DNA from: Azospirillum fermentarium
GTDB lineage: Bacteria; Pseudomonadota; Alphaproteobacteria; Azospirillales; Azospirillaceae
Assembly: GCF_025961205.1 (NCBI RefSeq)
Contig: NZ_JAOQNH010000001.1
Span: 310,001 to 374,000 of the forward strand
Reading direction: 5' to 3'
Length of the DNA: 64,000 bases
A model generated the notes under the pieces. That model made no database searches and was not told the origin of the DNA. It worked only from the letters and a program-made list of their open reading frames with translations. The translations under genes and the position numbers were made by a program. Position 1 is the stretch's first letter. Every line of letters begins with the position of its first letter. This document shows, piece after piece, positions 10,478-21,203 of this stretch.

Positions 10478-11298
10478 CGTCCCGGTCCGGTCCCGGCCGC
10501 CCCCGCGGGGGGCGCCCCATCCCCCCCAAGGCCCCGGTACGGGCGGAGGAGCCGCGCAAGACCCTGCGCATCGCCGGTCTTGCCGCGGTATCGGCCCTGT
10601 TCGCCCGCGATGCGGAACGGGTGGAGCGGCTGTTCTTCGACGCCCGGCTGAAGGACGCGGCGGGGGATTTCTGCCGCACCATGGCCGCGTTCCGCCGTCC
10701 CTACCGCATGGTGGACGCCGAGGAACTGGCGAAGGTGGCGGGCACGGTGCTGCACGGTGGCATCGTCGCGGTCACCACGCCCCGCCCGGTGCCGCCGCTG
10801 GACACCGCCGACGTTCCCCGCTGGGCGGTGGCGCGGCAGCCGCTGCTGCTGCTGGACGGGGTGGGCAACCCGCACAATCTGGGCGCCATCGTCCGCACCG
10901 CCGCCTTTTTCGGGCTGCCGCGGCTGGTGGTGTCCGACCACCCGGCCCAGGCCCTGCCGTCGGAGGCCGCCTACCGCGTGGCCGAGGGCGGCTTCGAATG
11001 GCTGGAGCTGTGGCGGGCCGAGCGTTTCGCCGCCACGCTGAAGCGGCTGAAGCCCGCCTACCGCGTCATCGGCACGGCACTCGACCCCAAGCGCCCCACG
11101 GTCGGGGTGGAGGCGCTGACCCGCCCCGGCCCGCCCATTGCCCTGATCCTGGGCAACGAGGAAGAGGGGCTGCCGCGGGCCACGCTGGACGCCTGCGACG
11201 CGGTGCTGACCATTCCCGGCAGCGGGCGGGTGCAGTCGCTGAACGTGGCCGCCACCGCCGCCATCCTCATCAACGCGCTGGCGGCGGGGCGGGTTTAG
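10474..11298 (+). CDS. TrmH/SpoU family RNA 2'-O-methyltransferase
   Basis: The enzyme should methylate ribose 2'-OH groups in rRNA or tRNA using S-adenosylmethionine. SPOUT motif 1 is LLLDGVGNPHNLGAIVRTAA and motifs 2 and 3 are ALILGNEEEGLP and IPGSGRVQSLNVAATAAILI, which form the trefoil-knot cofactor site. An N-terminal substrate-binding segment (RVERLFFDARLKDAAGDF) is present as in RlmB/TrmH-like proteins. The proposed start is GTG 10474, which overlaps the upstream TGA (GTGA), giving 274 residues; no ATG lies suitably near. The exact target RNA cannot be inferred. Confidence 0.88.
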   Translation: MTSRSGPGRPRGGRPIPPKAPVRAEEPRKTLRIAGLAAVSALFARDAERVERLFFDARLKDAAGDFCRTMAAFRRPYRMVDAEELAKVAGTVLHGGIVAVTTPRPVPPLDTADVPRWAVARQPLLLLDGVGNPHNLGAIVRTAAFFGLPRLVVSDHPAQALPSEAAYRVAEGGFEWLELWRAERFAATLKRLKPAYRVIGTALDPKRPTVGVEALTRPGPPIALILGNEEEGLPRATLDACDAVLTIPGSGRVQSLNVAATAAILINALAAGRV

Positions 11299-11745
11299 TC
11301 AGCTAAACGCCACCAGCATCACCACCGCGACGGCGCCCATGGACAGCAGGGGCAGCATATCCACCCCGCCCCGTTCCAGGGTGGGGGCGTGGTGGTGGCT
11401 TCCCGGCGCGTCCGGCTGGCGGGCGAAGCCCATGCCGGCGATCTCCCTGGCCGTGGCCGGGCGGGCGCCGGGGGCGGAAATGGCCGGGGCCGCCGGATTG
11501 GCCATGTCCACCACGCCCACGCCGTGCTCGCGGTCCACCGGTGCGCGGCGGGGCATCAGCAGCGATGCGTCCACGTCCACCTCGATCCCGTCATCCTCCA
11601 GCCGCTCCATGAGGGCGGTCAGATCCGCCACCGACAGGTCGGCCAGCGGCAGGGTGCGGGCCACATCGCCGGTGGTGACGCGGCCATGCCGCGCCCCGAT
11701 GGCTTTCAGCCGTTGGTAACCGGCGCTTTCCCAGGCCATACCCAT
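11299..11745 (-). CDS. Small protein with sigma-70 region 1.1-like domain and C-terminal membrane anchor
   Basis: A 148-residue protein. Residues about 9-60 ([20 protein letters not shown], then [20 protein letters not shown]) strongly resemble region 1.1 of primary sigma factors, the domain that keeps free sigma off DNA. No sigma core regions follow. Instead there is a Pro/Ala-rich linker with a His cluster ([14 protein letters not shown]) and a C-terminal hydrophobic helix [18 protein letters not shown] at the very end, which looks like a tail anchor. AAGGAGC eight bases before the ATG supports the start. Stop codons of this gene and the convergent methyltransferase are adjacent. The function is unknown; a role in holding or mimicking sigma at the membrane is speculation. 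Confidence 0.7.
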   Translation of the reverse strand: MGMAWESAGYQRLKAIGARHGRVTTGDVARTLPLADLSVADLTALMERLEDDGIEVDVDASLLMPRRAPVDREHGVGVVDMANPAAPAISAPGARPATAREIAGMGFARQPDAPGSHHHAPTLERGGVDMLPLLSMGAVAVVMLVAFS

Positions 11746-11882
11746 GGTCCGTGCTCCTTGCTTGGTGTTTCTGGTTGAGTCAACAGCGCTGGGGCCATCC
11801 GTGTTTCACCGCCGCCGGGCCTTGCCCCCGGCGCCGCACCCACCACTTGGTTGAGAACACCGACACAAGGGTAGCGTTCGCC

Positions 11883-12524
11883 ATGCTGGGCCACCTCTTC
11901 CGCAAACCCCTGACCATCCCGACGCCGCACGATGCCCTGCCCGGACGGGACGAGCCGATGCCCATCCCCGCCCGCCACGCGGTCAGCGGCCATCCCCTGG
12001 CCCCGCCCTATCCCGCGGGAACCGAGACCGTCGATCTGGGGCTGGGCTGCTTCTGGGGGGCCGAGCGGCGGTTCTGGACCACGCCCGGCGTGTGGGTGAC
12101 GGCGGCGGGCTATCAGGGCGGGCATACCCCCAACCCCACCTATGACGAGGTGTGCAGCGGCGGCACCGGCCATACGGAGGTGGTGCGCGTGGTGTTCGAC
12201 CCGGCGAAAATCACCTTCGACGCGCTGCTGCGGGTGTTCTGGGAAAGCCATGACCCCACCCAGGGCATGCGCCAGGGCAACGACATCGGCACCCAGTACC
12301 GCTCGGCCATCTACACCCATTCCGATGCCCAGGCCGCGGCGGCGCTGGCGTCGCGCGATGCCTATGCCGCGGCGCTGGGGGCCGGCGGATTCGGCGCCGT
12401 GACCACCGAGATCCGCCCGGCCCCGCCTTTTTATTTCGCCGAAGGCTACCACCAGCAGTATCTGGCGAAGAACCCCAACGGCTATTGCGGGTTGGGCGGC
12501 ACCGGCATCGCCTGCCCCGGCTGA
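11883..12524 (+). CDS. msrA: Peptide methionine sulfoxide reductase MsrA
   Basis: MsrA reduces methionine-S-sulfoxide in proteins. The catalytic motif [10 protein letters not shown] is present with its nucleophilic Cys, followed by [21 protein letters not shown], the HDPTQ block and [17 protein letters not shown]. Two C-terminal cysteines ([14 protein letters not shown]) match the resolving cysteines of the E. coli type, so it is the thioredoxin-recycled form. The start at 11883 ([13 protein letters not shown]) is preferred since the family begins near here; 213 residues is normal length. It is divergent from the sigma-1.1-like gene. Confidence 0.96.
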   Translation: MLGHLFRKPLTIPTPHDALPGRDEPMPIPARHAVSGHPLAPPYPAGTETVDLGLGCFWGAERRFWTTPGVWVTAAGYQGGHTPNPTYDEVCSGGTGHTEVVRVVFDPAKITFDALLRVFWESHDPTQGMRQGNDIGTQYRSAIYTHSDAQAAAALASRDAYAAALGAGGFGAVTTEIRPAPPFYFAEGYHQQYLAKNPNGYCGLGGTGIACPG

Positions 12525-12659
12525 GGACGGGCGGCAACGCCGCGCCAAAACCGGAACCGGGGCCGCGGCCCCGGTTGCGCCGGCTTGTGTCTTGCGGGTA
12601 TGGTTTGGCCGCTTTCCGCCGGCCTGGACCGGCTTTCCCATGAACAGCCGCACCGCCCG

Positions 12660-13526
12660 ATGACCACCGCAGAAAGACCAGAGCTGTCAACACCTGCCCT
12701 CAACAGCCTTCTTGACTTTTGGCTGAGCAAGTGCGACGGCAGCACACCCCCGGTGTCATCCAGCATTTCCCCCACGGAGCTACGCCCGTGGAAGGATAAT
12801 ATTGTCATCTTCGAAATCGTCGGTGACGACGACTTCGTGTATTCCTACTATGGCAAGGCTCTGGAACGGGCCTGGGGCCATTCCCGACTTGGCCATACCC
12901 TGGACGCGCTGCCCGATGACCAGCGGCGTCTGGTGCGCGGGGAATACGACACGGCCCTGCGCGAACGCCTGCCCATCGCCCGCCTCCACACCGGGGATTT
13001 CGACGGCGTGACCCGCGCGTTCGAACGGCTGGTGCTGCCGCTGTCCAACGACGGCGTCACCGTGGACAAGCTGATGGTCTGCGCCTACGAAGTGACCGGG
13101 GCTGAGGCTTCCGAAGCCGGGGCTTCCGAGGCCGGGGCCTCCGGGATCGGGGCGGCCCCCCCGCCGGACGCACCGGATGCGGTCCCCCCCGAACCGGCGC
13201 CGGAGACTGTGGCCGAAACCACCCCGGAAACCGCGCCCGAAGCCCCCCTCTCCACGAACACGGCCTCCGAGAGCACAGCCCCCGAAAGCACGGACGATGC
13301 GGCTGTGGGACAAGGCCCGGCGGATGAAACGGCCCCGGACGGCGCACCCGCCGGCGAGCCGCCCGTCCAGGATCCGCCCACCGAAGACCGGCTCCCCGAC
13401 GGTCCGATCCCCGACGGTCCGCCCACGGAAAAACCCGCGCCGAGCCCCCTCGCGGCCCACGCCGAGACCGCGGACATCGCCGACACCAACACGACCATCA
13501 TTCTCCTGCCGGGAGCCACGGCATGA
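12660..13526 (+). CDS. PAS_5-like sensor protein with acidic Pro-rich tail
   Basis: Residues about 20-145 resemble the PAS_5 family common in Rhodospirillales: [55 protein letters not shown] and a final beta segment [10 protein letters not shown]. The remaining 140 residues are low-complexity Glu/Pro/Ala/Asp, probably disordered. No output domain is attached. The start at 12660 is uncertain; no strong ribosome site is visible. Its TGA overlaps the ATG of the following FtsK-type gene (ATGA), so the two proteins are probably made in step. The acidic tail is similar in character to the linker of that ATPase. Confidence 0.7.
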   Translation: MTTAERPELSTPALNSLLDFWLSKCDGSTPPVSSSISPTELRPWKDNIVIFEIVGDDDFVYSYYGKALERAWGHSRLGHTLDALPDDQRRLVRGEYDTALRERLPIARLHTGDFDGVTRAFERLVLPLSNDGVTVDKLMVCAYEVTGAEASEAGASEAGASGIGAAPPPDAPDAVPPEPAPETVAETTPETAPEAPLSTNTASESTAPESTDDAAVGQGPADETAPDGAPAGEPPVQDPPTEDRLPDGPIPDGPPTEKPAPSPLAAHAETADIADTNTTIILLPGATA

Positions 13527-15694
13527 CGCCGCGTATGCCTCATGTGATCGCCCCCGTTACCCAGTCGGGCATCGTCACCGCCGATGAATTCAATCTGTGG
13601 TGCGCGCTGAACGGGCGCCCCTTCAACCTCACCGCCATGGCGGCGGGGGACGGGCGCCTGTCATGGGCGGTGGAGGTGCTGCCCGGCACCCCGCGCGCCG
13701 GCACCGTCTATTCCACCGGGATGAGCGACGAGGCGCTGGCCGTGGTGGCCGGCTTTGCCTTCCTGGCCGGCGTGGAATGGGCCGACGAGGTGCGCGTGGA
13801 GGAGGAACCCGATGCCGTGCCCGCCCCGGTTCCGGCAGCCCTTCCCCTGGCCGAAGAGGCCCCCGCGGTTGACGCCCCCCCGGTGACCGCGGCCGCCGCG
13901 GACGCCCCCGACGCAGACTTCCCCGGCGCGGACGCCCCAGCGGAAGCGGACGCCGTGACGGAGGAAGCCCCGGTCCCTGAAGACGTGGCCCCGGAAAACC
14001 CGGTGGATGACGCCGCCATGGACGAGGATGCCGGCGCGGCCCACGCGGAAGACGGCGCCGGTCCCGACGACGCCGACGGTTTCGACGCCGCCGCCGCCGA
14101 TGAGGAGGACGGGGACGGGGACGAGGAGGAAGAGGAGGACGTTGACGGGGAGACGGCGGAGGAAGAGCCCTTCGACGATTCCTATCACCTGCCGCCCGTG
14201 CATCTGCTGCAATCGCCGCCGCCGGCCCCGCCGCAGCAGCACGACGAAACCGTGCTGGCCCACAACGCCCGCATGCTGGAAACGGTGCTGAAGAACTTCC
14301 GCGTCCGCGGCGAGATCATGGAGGTGCGCCCCGGCCCGGTGGTGACGCTCTATGAATTCGAACCGGCCCCCGGCACCAAATCGGCCACCGTCATCAACCT
14401 GACCGACGACATCGCCCGGTCCATGAGCGCGGTCACCGCCCGCATCGCCATCGTGCCGGGCCGCAGCGTCATCGGCGTGGAACTGCCCAACCCGGTGCGG
14501 GAGATGGTGTATCTGCGCGAGATGCTGCAGTCCGACATCTTCCAGAACTCCACGCAGAATCTGGCCATCGCACTGGGCAAGGACATCGGCGGGTCGCCGG
14601 TGGTGGCCGATCTGGCGCGCATGCCGCACCTGCTGGTGGCCGGCACCACCGGGTCGGGCAAGTCGGTGGCCATCAACACCATGATCCTGTCGCTGCTCTA
14701 CCGGCTGCCGCCGGAGCGCTGCCGATTCATCATGGTCGATCCCAAGATGCTGGAGCTGTCGGTCTATGACGGCATCCCCCATCTGCTGACGCCTGTGGTC
14801 ACCGACCCGAAAAAGGCGGTGGTGGCCCTGCGCTGGGCGGTGCGGGAGATGGAAAGCCGGTACGAGGCCATGTCCAAGCTGGGCGTGCGCAACATCGAAG
14901 GCTACAACGCCCGCATCACCGAAATGATCGCCAACGGCGAGACCATGCCGCGCCGCGTGCCCCCCGGCGGCGCCGACGACGGCCTGATCGACCTGACGCC
15001 CACCGAGCCGGTGGCCCTGCCCTTCATCGTCGTCATCGTGGACGAGATGGCCGACCTGATGCTGGTGGCCGGCAAGGAGATCGAAGCGGCGATCCAGCGT
15101 CTGGCCCAGATGGCGCGCGCCGCCGGCATCCACCTGATCATGGCGACCCAGCGGCCCAGCGTGGACGTCATCACCGGCACCATCAAGGCCAACTTCCCCA
15201 CCCGCATCAGCTTCCAGGTGACCTCGCGCATCGACAGCCGCACCATCCTGGGCGAAGCGGGGGCCGAACAGCTTCTGGGTCAGGGCGACATGCTCTACAT
15301 GCAGGGCGGCGGCCGCATCACCCGCGTCCACGGCCCCTTCGTCTCGGATTCGGAAGTGGAGGAGATCGTCCATTACGTGAAAGCCCAGGGTGCGCCCAAC
15401 TACGTCACCGCCATCACCGAGGAAGAGGACGACGCCATCTCCGCCGACGAGGACGAGGGCGGCGGCGGCAATTCCGCCGACGACCTCTACATGCAGGCGG
15501 TAACCACGGTGGTGCGCGACCAGCGGGTCTCGATCAGCTCGATCCAGCGCCAGCTCCAGATCGGCTACAACCGTGCCGCCCGTCTGGTGGAGCGCATGGA
15601 GCAGGAGCGCATCGTCACCCCCCCGAACCACCAGGGCAAGCGCGAGGTGCTGATGTCCACCGCCGGGCTGTCGGCCAAGCGGGCGGGGGTGTGA
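13523..15694 (+). CDS. FtsK/SpoIIIE-type DNA translocase without membrane domain
   Basis: 723 residues. The C-terminal half is a complete FtsK motor: alpha/beta entry ([20 protein letters not shown]), Walker A GTTGSGKS at about residue 375, Walker B region [26 protein letters not shown], and a winged-helix gamma domain from about residue 650 ([20 protein letters not shown]) that normally reads KOPS/DIF-proximal DNA. The N terminus has no transmembrane helices. It has instead a roughly 90-residue unrecognised domain ([20 protein letters not shown]) and about 130 residues of Ala/Asp/Glu-rich linker. The canonical FtsK has four N-terminal helices, so this is a soluble paralogue. It is translationally coupled to the PAS protein. 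Confidence 0.9.
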   Translation: MTPRMPHVIAPVTQSGIVTADEFNLWCALNGRPFNLTAMAAGDGRLSWAVEVLPGTPRAGTVYSTGMSDEALAVVAGFAFLAGVEWADEVRVEEEPDAVPAPVPAALPLAEEAPAVDAPPVTAAAADAPDADFPGADAPAEADAVTEEAPVPEDVAPENPVDDAAMDEDAGAAHAEDGAGPDDADGFDAAAADEEDGDGDEEEEEDVDGETAEEEPFDDSYHLPPVHLLQSPPPAPPQQHDETVLAHNARMLETVLKNFRVRGEIMEVRPGPVVTLYEFEPAPGTKSATVINLTDDIARSMSAVTARIAIVPGRSVIGVELPNPVREMVYLREMLQSDIFQNSTQNLAIALGKDIGGSPVVADLARMPHLLVAGTTGSGKSVAINTMILSLLYRLPPERCRFIMVDPKMLELSVYDGIPHLLTPVVTDPKKAVVALRWAVREMESRYEAMSKLGVRNIEGYNARITEMIANGETMPRRVPPGGADDGLIDLTPTEPVALPFIVVIVDEMADLMLVAGKEIEAAIQRLAQMARAAGIHLIMATQRPSVDVITGTIKANFPTRISFQVTSRIDSRTILGEAGAEQLLGQGDMLYMQGGGRITRVHGPFVSDSEVEEIVHYVKAQGAPNYVTAITEEEDDAISADEDEGGGGNSADDLYMQAVTTVVRDQRVSISSIQRQLQIGYNRAARLVERMEQERIVTPPNHQGKREVLMSTAGLSAKRAGV

Positions 15695-15705
15695 GGGCGA
15701 TCGTC

Positions 15706-15751
15706 AAAAAACCGGCTTGTCCGGGGCGTCATGCGTCCCGGACAAGCCGGT
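15706..15751. terminator. Bidirectional terminator hairpin
   Basis: A perfect 15-bp stem (ACCGGCTTGTCCGGG with CCCGGACAAGCCGGT) with an 11-base loop. A run of six A on its left becomes a T-run on the minus strand, so it best serves the minus-strand gene ending at 15767, and can also stop the FtsK-type transcript ending at 15694. Confidence 0.8.
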
Positions 15752-15766
15752 GACCGCTGCACGCCC

Positions 15767-16120
15767 TCACCCCCACGCCAGCAGCCCCACCAGCCCGCGG
15801 GCGGCAAAGAGCACCATCAGCGTCTCGACCGTGCCCAGGATGATGCGCAGCGACGCGCTGACCAGCCCGGTGAACCAATCCTCGTCCGGGAACACGTCGG
15901 CCACCATCTGCTGAACCGCCAGACGCAGACGCGCCGCCGCGGTCCCGGCCACCAGCAGCATCACCGGGCCGCCCGCCAGAAAGTACACCGCCCCCTTCCA
16001 GAAGGCGAAGGACGCGGGCGTCAGCGCAAATTGGTAAAGGCCGGCGGCGATCCACACCATCGCCGGCCACAGCGCGACGGGTGGTTTTTCCGGTGGCGGG
16101 TGGGGAGGGTTGGCCGTCAT
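15767..16120 (-). CDS. Small membrane protein of unknown function
   Basis: A 117-residue protein with a proline-rich N terminus (MTANPPHPPPEKPPVALWPA) and about three hydrophobic segments (AMVWIAAGLYQFAL, AVYFLAGGPVMLLVAGTAAA, LRIILGTVETLMVLFAARGL). Charged residues between the second and third helices (DVFPDEDWF) form a loop. I do not recognise the family. It ends at a strong terminator and is probably a single-gene unit. Confidence 0.6.
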   Translation of the reverse strand: MTANPPHPPPEKPPVALWPAMVWIAAGLYQFALTPASFAFWKGAVYFLAGGPVMLLVAGTAAARLRLAVQQMVADVFPDEDWFTGLVSASLRIILGTVETLMVLFAARGLVGLLAWG

Positions 16121-16230
16121 GGGAAGAGAGCGTGGTGGCGGGGTTCCATCCTATACCAGCCACGCGGAAACCACAGGGCACGAAACGCCGCGGCCCATGC
16201 CGGGGCCGCCACCCGGACCCGCCGTTTTTT

Positions 16231-18045
16231 TTACAAGGCGGATTCCGCGGGTTCGTCCTCGCGGCGGGGGCGCAGTTCGGGGGCGGGGGAGCCGTCGCCG
16301 TTCAGCCCCTCCCCCACCCGCAAGGTGGCGCGGAAGCGCTGGACCAGAACACGGGCCTCCGCCTCCGGCACGCCCAGGCGGGCCAGGGCATAGGCGCCGA
16401 TGGCCAGCGACAATTCCCGCTCGCCCATGGCCGCCATGCCCACACCGTTCCTGTCCAGCCACCCCATCTCCTCCTCCCCGGCGGCGCGGACCACCACGTC
16501 CACCAGGGTGTTGAGGGTCTTGGCGCTGGTCACCACCCGGCGCCCCTGCACCGTGCCGGGGGCGGCCAGCACCACCAGCCGCGCCTTCTTCACCCCGGCG
16601 GCCTCCAGCACCTCCGGCTCGCCGCCGTCGCCCCACACCACGGTCAGGCCGCGGGCGCGCAGCTCCTCCGCCCGACGGCGGTCCTGCTCCACCACCACGA
16701 ACGGGCGGCCCCGGTCGGCCAGCATCCGGCACACCAGCGCCCCCACCCGCCCGTGCCCCACCACGATGGCATGATCGCGCAGGTGCGGCGCCTCCCCATG
16801 GGGGACCGTGGGGGCGGGGTCGCCGGCGTGGGGCCACCACGCCGGACGGCTGAGGTTGGATCGCCCGATCCATTCCGCCAGACGGTCTACGGCGGCGAAC
16901 ACCGCCGGGTTGAGGGTGATCGACAGCAAGGCGGCCGCCAGCACCAGATCACGCCCTTCGCTGGGCATCAGCCCCAGCGCCACCCCCAGCCCGGTCAGGA
17001 TGAAGGAAAACTCGCCCACCTGCGCCAGGCTGGCGGAAATGGTCAGGCCGGTGCGCATGGAATGGCCCAGCAGCACCACCAGCACCAGTGCGGCCAGGGA
17101 TTTGCCGATGATCACGATGCCCAGCGTCGCCAGCACCGGCAGCGGGTCGCGCACCAGCACCATCGGGTCGAACAGCATGCCCACCGACACGAAGAACAGC
17201 ACGGCAAAGGCATCCTGCAGCGGCAGGCTCTTGGCCGCGGCCTCGTAGCTGAGGTCGCTTTCGCTCAGCACCATGCCGGCAAAGAAGGCGCCCAGCGCCA
17301 GCGACACCCCGAACAGCGACGCCGACACCAGCGCGATACCCAGCGCCGCGGCCAGCACCGCCAGCGTGAACAGCTCGCGCGATCCGGTGCGCGCCACCTG
17401 TCCCAAGAGCCACGGCAGCACCCGCCGCCCGGCGATCAGCATCACCGCCGCGAACAGCCCCACCTTGGCCAGCGTCAGCCCCAGTTCCATCCACGGGAAG
17501 CCGCCGCCCCCGCCCGCGTCCTTGCCGGGGGCCAGCGCCGGCAGCAGCACCAGCGCCATCACCGTGACCAGATCCTCCACCACCAGCCAGCCCACCGCGA
17601 TGCGCCCGTCGCGGGTGTCGAGCGCGCGGCGGCTTTCCAGGGCCCGCAGCAGAACCACCGTGCTGGCCACCGACAAGGACAGGCCGAACACCAGCCCGGC
17701 GTTGAGATCCCACCCCCACAGCAGCGACACCCCCGCCCCGATGGCGGTGGCGACCAGGATCTGCACCACCGCCCCCGGCAGCGCCACCCGGCGCACCGCC
17801 CACAAATCACCGATGGAAAAATGCAGCCCCACCCCGAACATCAGCAGGATGACGCCCACCTCGGCCAGTTGCGACACCAGCTCGCCGTCGCCGACGAACC
17901 CCGGCGTGTGCGGCCCCACCGCGATCCCCGCCAGCAGATACCCCACCAGCGGCGGCAGGCCGAAACGCCGGGCGGCGAAGCCAAGGGCGAAGGCCATCAC
18001 CAGTCCGATGGCGATGGTGGCGATCAACGGCGGAACATGGAACAT
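16231..18045 (-). CDS. CPA2 family K+/H+ antiporter with RCK (TrkA-N) domain (KefB/YbaL type)
   Basis: 604 residues. The first about 400 form a sodium/hydrogen exchanger fold with around twelve helices and the signatures PPLVGYLLAGIAVGP, FGLSLSVASTVVLLRAL and GWLVVEDLVTVMALVLLP. From about residue 430 a Rossmann RCK domain begins with HAIVVGHGRVGALVCRMLA followed by an acidic ligand in FVVVEQDRRR, as in KefB/KefC/YbaL. It should exchange K+ or Na+ for protons under nucleotide-dependent gating. The start MFHVPPLIATIAIG at 18045 is selected because the much longer same-frame extension is antisense-frame coding inside the chemoreceptor gene region and has no homology. Confidence 0.92.
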   Translation of the reverse strand: MFHVPPLIATIAIGLVMAFALGFAARRFGLPPLVGYLLAGIAVGPHTPGFVGDGELVSQLAEVGVILLMFGVGLHFSIGDLWAVRRVALPGAVVQILVATAIGAGVSLLWGWDLNAGLVFGLSLSVASTVVLLRALESRRALDTRDGRIAVGWLVVEDLVTVMALVLLPALAPGKDAGGGGGFPWMELGLTLAKVGLFAAVMLIAGRRVLPWLLGQVARTGSRELFTLAVLAAALGIALVSASLFGVSLALGAFFAGMVLSESDLSYEAAAKSLPLQDAFAVLFFVSVGMLFDPMVLVRDPLPVLATLGIVIIGKSLAALVLVVLLGHSMRTGLTISASLAQVGEFSFILTGLGVALGLMPSEGRDLVLAAALLSITLNPAVFAAVDRLAEWIGRSNLSRPAWWPHAGDPAPTVPHGEAPHLRDHAIVVGHGRVGALVCRMLADRGRPFVVVEQDRRRAEELRARGLTVVWGDGGEPEVLEAAGVKKARLVVLAAPGTVQGRRVVTSAKTLNTLVDVVVRAAGEEEMGWLDRNGVGMAAMGERELSLAIGAYALARLGVPEAEARVLVQRFRATLRVGEGLNGDGSPAPELRPRREDEPAESAL

Positions 18046-18164
18046 GAAGGCCGGGCTTTCCCTGGGCGGTTGACGGGGCGGGGGAGTGGGCAAAGCCGCT
18101 ATATGGTGGCCGAAGCCCACCCCATAAACCCTGGGACTGTCCTCCACACGGACGATCCACACAA

Positions 18165-18198
18165 GAAAACCGCCGTCCGGGGAAATACGGACGGCGGT
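18165..18198 (-). terminator. Terminator of the chemoreceptor gene
   Basis: A perfect 11-bp stem (ACCGCCGTCCG with CGGACGGCGGT) read on the minus strand and followed by TTTTCTT, about 50 bases after the stop of the chemoreceptor gene. Confidence 0.8.
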
Positions 18199-18248
18199 GC
18201 GGAAGTCTCGGTTCGGAAGCGTCAAACGGGGGGGACGGAACCGGGACG

Positions 18249-20879
18249 TCAGCCCGCCCGCACCTGATCCATGAAGCCGCGCACCTTGGTGTCCAGCGAG
18301 CGCACCTCCGTCGCCACGGTGGAGGAAGCCTCCAGCACCTGGGTGGCGGAGCGGCCCGATTCCTCCGCCGCGCGGGCCACGGCGTCGATGCTGGTCAGCA
18401 CATGGCGGGTGCCGTCGGCGGCCTCGTGCACGTTGCGGGCGATCTCGCGGGTGGCGGCGCTCTGCTGCTCCACCGCCGCCGCCACCGACGTGGCGATGTC
18501 GTTCATGGTGCGGATGGTGTCGGCAATGCCGCGGATGGTGTCCACCGATTCCCGCGTCGCCGCCTGCATGGCGCTGACCTGGGTCTGGATGTCGTCGGTG
18601 GCCCGCGCCGTCTGGTTGGCGAGGCTCTTGACCTCCGACGCCACGACGGCAAAACCCTTCCCGGCCTCGCCCGCGCGGGCCGCTTCGATGGTGGCGTTCA
18701 GCGCCAGCAGGTTGGTCTGGGACGCGATGTCGTTGATCAGGCTCACCACCTCGCCGATGCGGTTGGCGGCGTCGGACAACCCCTCGACCGTGCGGTCGGT
18801 GCGGGCGGCGGCCTCCGCCGCTTCCCGCGCGATGCGGCTGGACGTCACCACCTGCTGCCCGATCTCCTGGATCGAGATGGAAAGCTGTTCGGCGGCGGCG
18901 GCCACCGCCTCCACGCTGCTGGACGCCTGGCGCGAGCTGCCTGCGGCACTGGTGGCCTCGCCGCTGGTCTGGCGGGCGGTATCGGTCATGCGCTCGGCCA
19001 GGGACTGCATCGCCGTGGCGGCCTCGGCCACCCGGCTCATCACCGAGCGCACGCTGTTCTCGAAGCTTTCGGCCATATCCAGCATGGCGCGGCGGCGTTC
19101 CTGGGCGGCGCGGGCGCGTTCCTCCTCGGTGCGGCGGGTGGCTTCGCGGGCCTCCAGGGCGGTGTCGCGGAACACCTCCAACGCTGCGGCCATGTCGCTG
19201 ATCTCGTCGCGCCCGCCGGTGGGAATGGTGGTGTCGAGCCGCCCGTCGGCGATGGAGCGCATGGCCACCGCCAGCCGGCCCAGCCGCTGGGTGATGCCGC
19301 GGCCCACGGTGAACCACGCCAGCCCCATGGCAACGAACAGGCTGGCCCCCGCCAGGATCATCAGATAGAGCCGGCCCGACGCGATGGCGGCATCGGCACC
19401 GGCGGCGGCGGCGTCGGTTTCGTTGCTGAGCGCCGACACCTCCATGTCCACCGACGCGGTCAGGGCGGCGGCCTGGGCGCGGCCCTCCTGCTGCACCGTC
19501 ACCGCGTCCTCGGCCAGGGCCAGCATGGCGCGGCGCAGGTCGAACAGATTGTCCTTGTCGCTGCCGAACCCGATGATCAGGTCGGCGAAGGCCGACAGGC
19601 CGCTGTCCTCCGCCTCGCTGCCCAGCACGCTCAGGCGGGTGCGCAGCTTGTTCACCTCCAGCGCGAAGCGGGCCTTGATGGCGTCCAGCCGGGCGGGGTC
19701 GGTGGCGGTGGCGGCCTCGGTCAGGCTGCCGGCCAGCGCGCTGCCGGCGGCATCCAGTTCCAGCACCGCGCGGAAGCGGGCCAGCCCGCCCTGCAGCAGC
19801 TCGTCCAGGGAATCCCGGGTCTGGTCCTGCACCCGGTCGAGCGCGAGGTTGATGCGCAGCTTGGCCCGCGACAGGAGCGGCGTCACCGCCTGTTCCACCG
19901 CTTCCGCCGCGACCAGGGTGCGGGTGGCGTTGCGTTCGGCTTCCTGCACCAGGGTGCGGCGGTCGTCGGGGTCGGCGTCCAGCAGGCGGCGGCGCAGGGC
20001 CACCGGGTCGGCGGCATCGCTGACCGTGCCGATCAGGGTTTCGGCCAGGGCGCGCATCTCCGGCCCGCCCAGCCATTCGCTGGGGTTGATGAGCTGGGTG
20101 CGCAGCGTCACCACCGCGCGGGCGCGCAGGTCGTCCAGCGCCGACAGCCGCTGGGGATCGGCGGTGATGCCGGCCAGGGCCGGGATCTGCCCCAGCGTCT
20201 TGGCCGCGGCACGGATGTCGTTGACCGCGGACAGGTCGATGACGGCGCCGCGGGTGTTGCTCAATTCCTCGCTGGTGAAGGAGGTGAGCTGTTCGCCCTT
20301 GCCCCGCAGCGCCACCCCGGCGGCATCCACCACCGGTGTCAGGGTCTTGGAAAAGATCTCATAGGCCGACCCCAGGCCCGACAGGGCGCGGTCGCGCTTT
20401 TCCTCCAGCTCCAGCCGGCGGCTGACGGTCTGGTTCTGCTTTTCCAGCGAGGCCAGCATGGCCTGCACGCGCGCGCGCAGATCCACCAGCAGCGGATCGC
20501 CGGGCCGCTTGGCCGCCAGCGTGTCGAGCACCGACATCAGTTGCTGGGCGCGGGCGCTGATCTTCTTATAGGCCGCGTCACGCTCGGCCTGGGAATGCAC
20601 GGCGTCCAGGGTGGGGGCGGCGGCGGCGATGATGTTGCTTTCCTTCGCCAACGTGTTGGCGAGCATCATGCCGGGCAGGTTTTCCTGGGTGATATGGGCG
20701 AGCGGCGCTTCCACCGCCCGGTACGAGACCAGCCCGACGAGGCTGGCGCCGACGGTCATGGCGGCGATGCCACCGAACGCGGCCAGAAGCTTGGCCTTGA
20801 TGCTCAAGCCGAATCCGCTGCCGGGACCGGATACAGGCAAATGTTTCCCTGGCAAACCATTCGACTTCTCATAAGACAT
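18249..20879 (-). CDS. Methyl-accepting chemotaxis protein with long helical sensor domain
   Basis: 876 residues. A first transmembrane helix ([20 protein letters not shown], about residues 30-52) is followed by an unusually long, mostly helical periplasmic part of about 450 residues. The second helix is [20 protein letters not shown] near residue 510, then HAMP and the cytoplasmic signalling domain. The conserved hairpin tip is present ([20 protein letters not shown]). AGGGAGCG ahead of ATG 20879 supports the start. The ligand is unknown; no CheBR-binding pentapeptide is seen at the C terminus, which ends [13 protein letters not shown]. Confidence 0.93.
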   Translation of the reverse strand: MSYEKSNGLPGKHLPVSGPGSGFGLSIKAKLLAAFGGIAAMTVGASLVGLVSYRAVEAPLAHITQENLPGMMLANTLAKESNIIAAAAPTLDAVHSQAERDAAYKKISARAQQLMSVLDTLAAKRPGDPLLVDLRARVQAMLASLEKQNQTVSRRLELEEKRDRALSGLGSAYEIFSKTLTPVVDAAGVALRGKGEQLTSFTSEELSNTRGAVIDLSAVNDIRAAAKTLGQIPALAGITADPQRLSALDDLRARAVVTLRTQLINPSEWLGGPEMRALAETLIGTVSDAADPVALRRRLLDADPDDRRTLVQEAERNATRTLVAAEAVEQAVTPLLSRAKLRINLALDRVQDQTRDSLDELLQGGLARFRAVLELDAAGSALAGSLTEAATATDPARLDAIKARFALEVNKLRTRLSVLGSEAEDSGLSAFADLIIGFGSDKDNLFDLRRAMLALAEDAVTVQQEGRAQAAALTASVDMEVSALSNETDAAAAGADAAIASGRLYLMILAGASLFVAMGLAWFTVGRGITQRLGRLAVAMRSIADGRLDTTIPTGGRDEISDMAAALEVFRDTALEAREATRRTEEERARAAQERRRAMLDMAESFENSVRSVMSRVAEAATAMQSLAERMTDTARQTSGEATSAAGSSRQASSSVEAVAAAAEQLSISIQEIGQQVVTSSRIAREAAEAAARTDRTVEGLSDAANRIGEVVSLINDIASQTNLLALNATIEAARAGEAGKGFAVVASEVKSLANQTARATDDIQTQVSAMQAATRESVDTIRGIADTIRTMNDIATSVAAAVEQQSAATREIARNVHEAADGTRHVLTSIDAVARAAEESGRSATQVLEASSTVATEVRSLDTKVRGFMDQVRAG

Positions 20880-21122
20880 CGGGCGCTCCCTATATTGACG
20901 CTTTATTATTCGTCATTGATCCTTATCATCAGAGAAACCGGTTAACAAATACCCAACGGTTTTCCTGCGGAAAGTCCTTATGCATGGGGATGAGGGCCGC
21001 GGGGAATGCGGTACTCCTATGCAGAATGCTGAAAAACAGCCCTTGCATCCCCGGCCTCATGGCGCTATGGTCCGCGCCCGAGCCGCTGGGGAAACAACCG
21101 GCCCTGGCGGAAGCGACAATGT

Positions 21123-21198
21123 GCTGCCTTAGCTCAGCCGGTAGAGCAGCTGATTCGTAATCAGCAGGTCGTCAGTTCGAGTCTGACAGGCAGCACCA
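21123..21198 (+). tRNA. tRNA-Thr (anticodon CGT)
   Basis: The acceptor stem GCTGCCT pairs with AGGCAGC, followed by discriminator A and an encoded CCA. The anticodon stem GCTGA/TCAGC closes a TTCGTAA loop, giving anticodon CGT (Thr). The T arm GTTCGAGTC is standard. The 3' half, from the anticodon loop onwards, doubles as the left attachment core of the island, so this tRNA's 3' half and its terminator were supplied by the integrated element. Confidence 0.95.
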
Positions 21199-21199
21199 T
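21154..21199 (+). repeat. attL core of the tRNA-Thr island
   Basis: A 46-base block starting in the anticodon loop and ending one base after the CCA is identical to 37857-37902. Bases just outside the block differ on both sides, as expected for integrase crossover sites at a tRNA 3' end. Confidence 0.93.
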
Positions 21200-21203
21200 T
21201 CTA

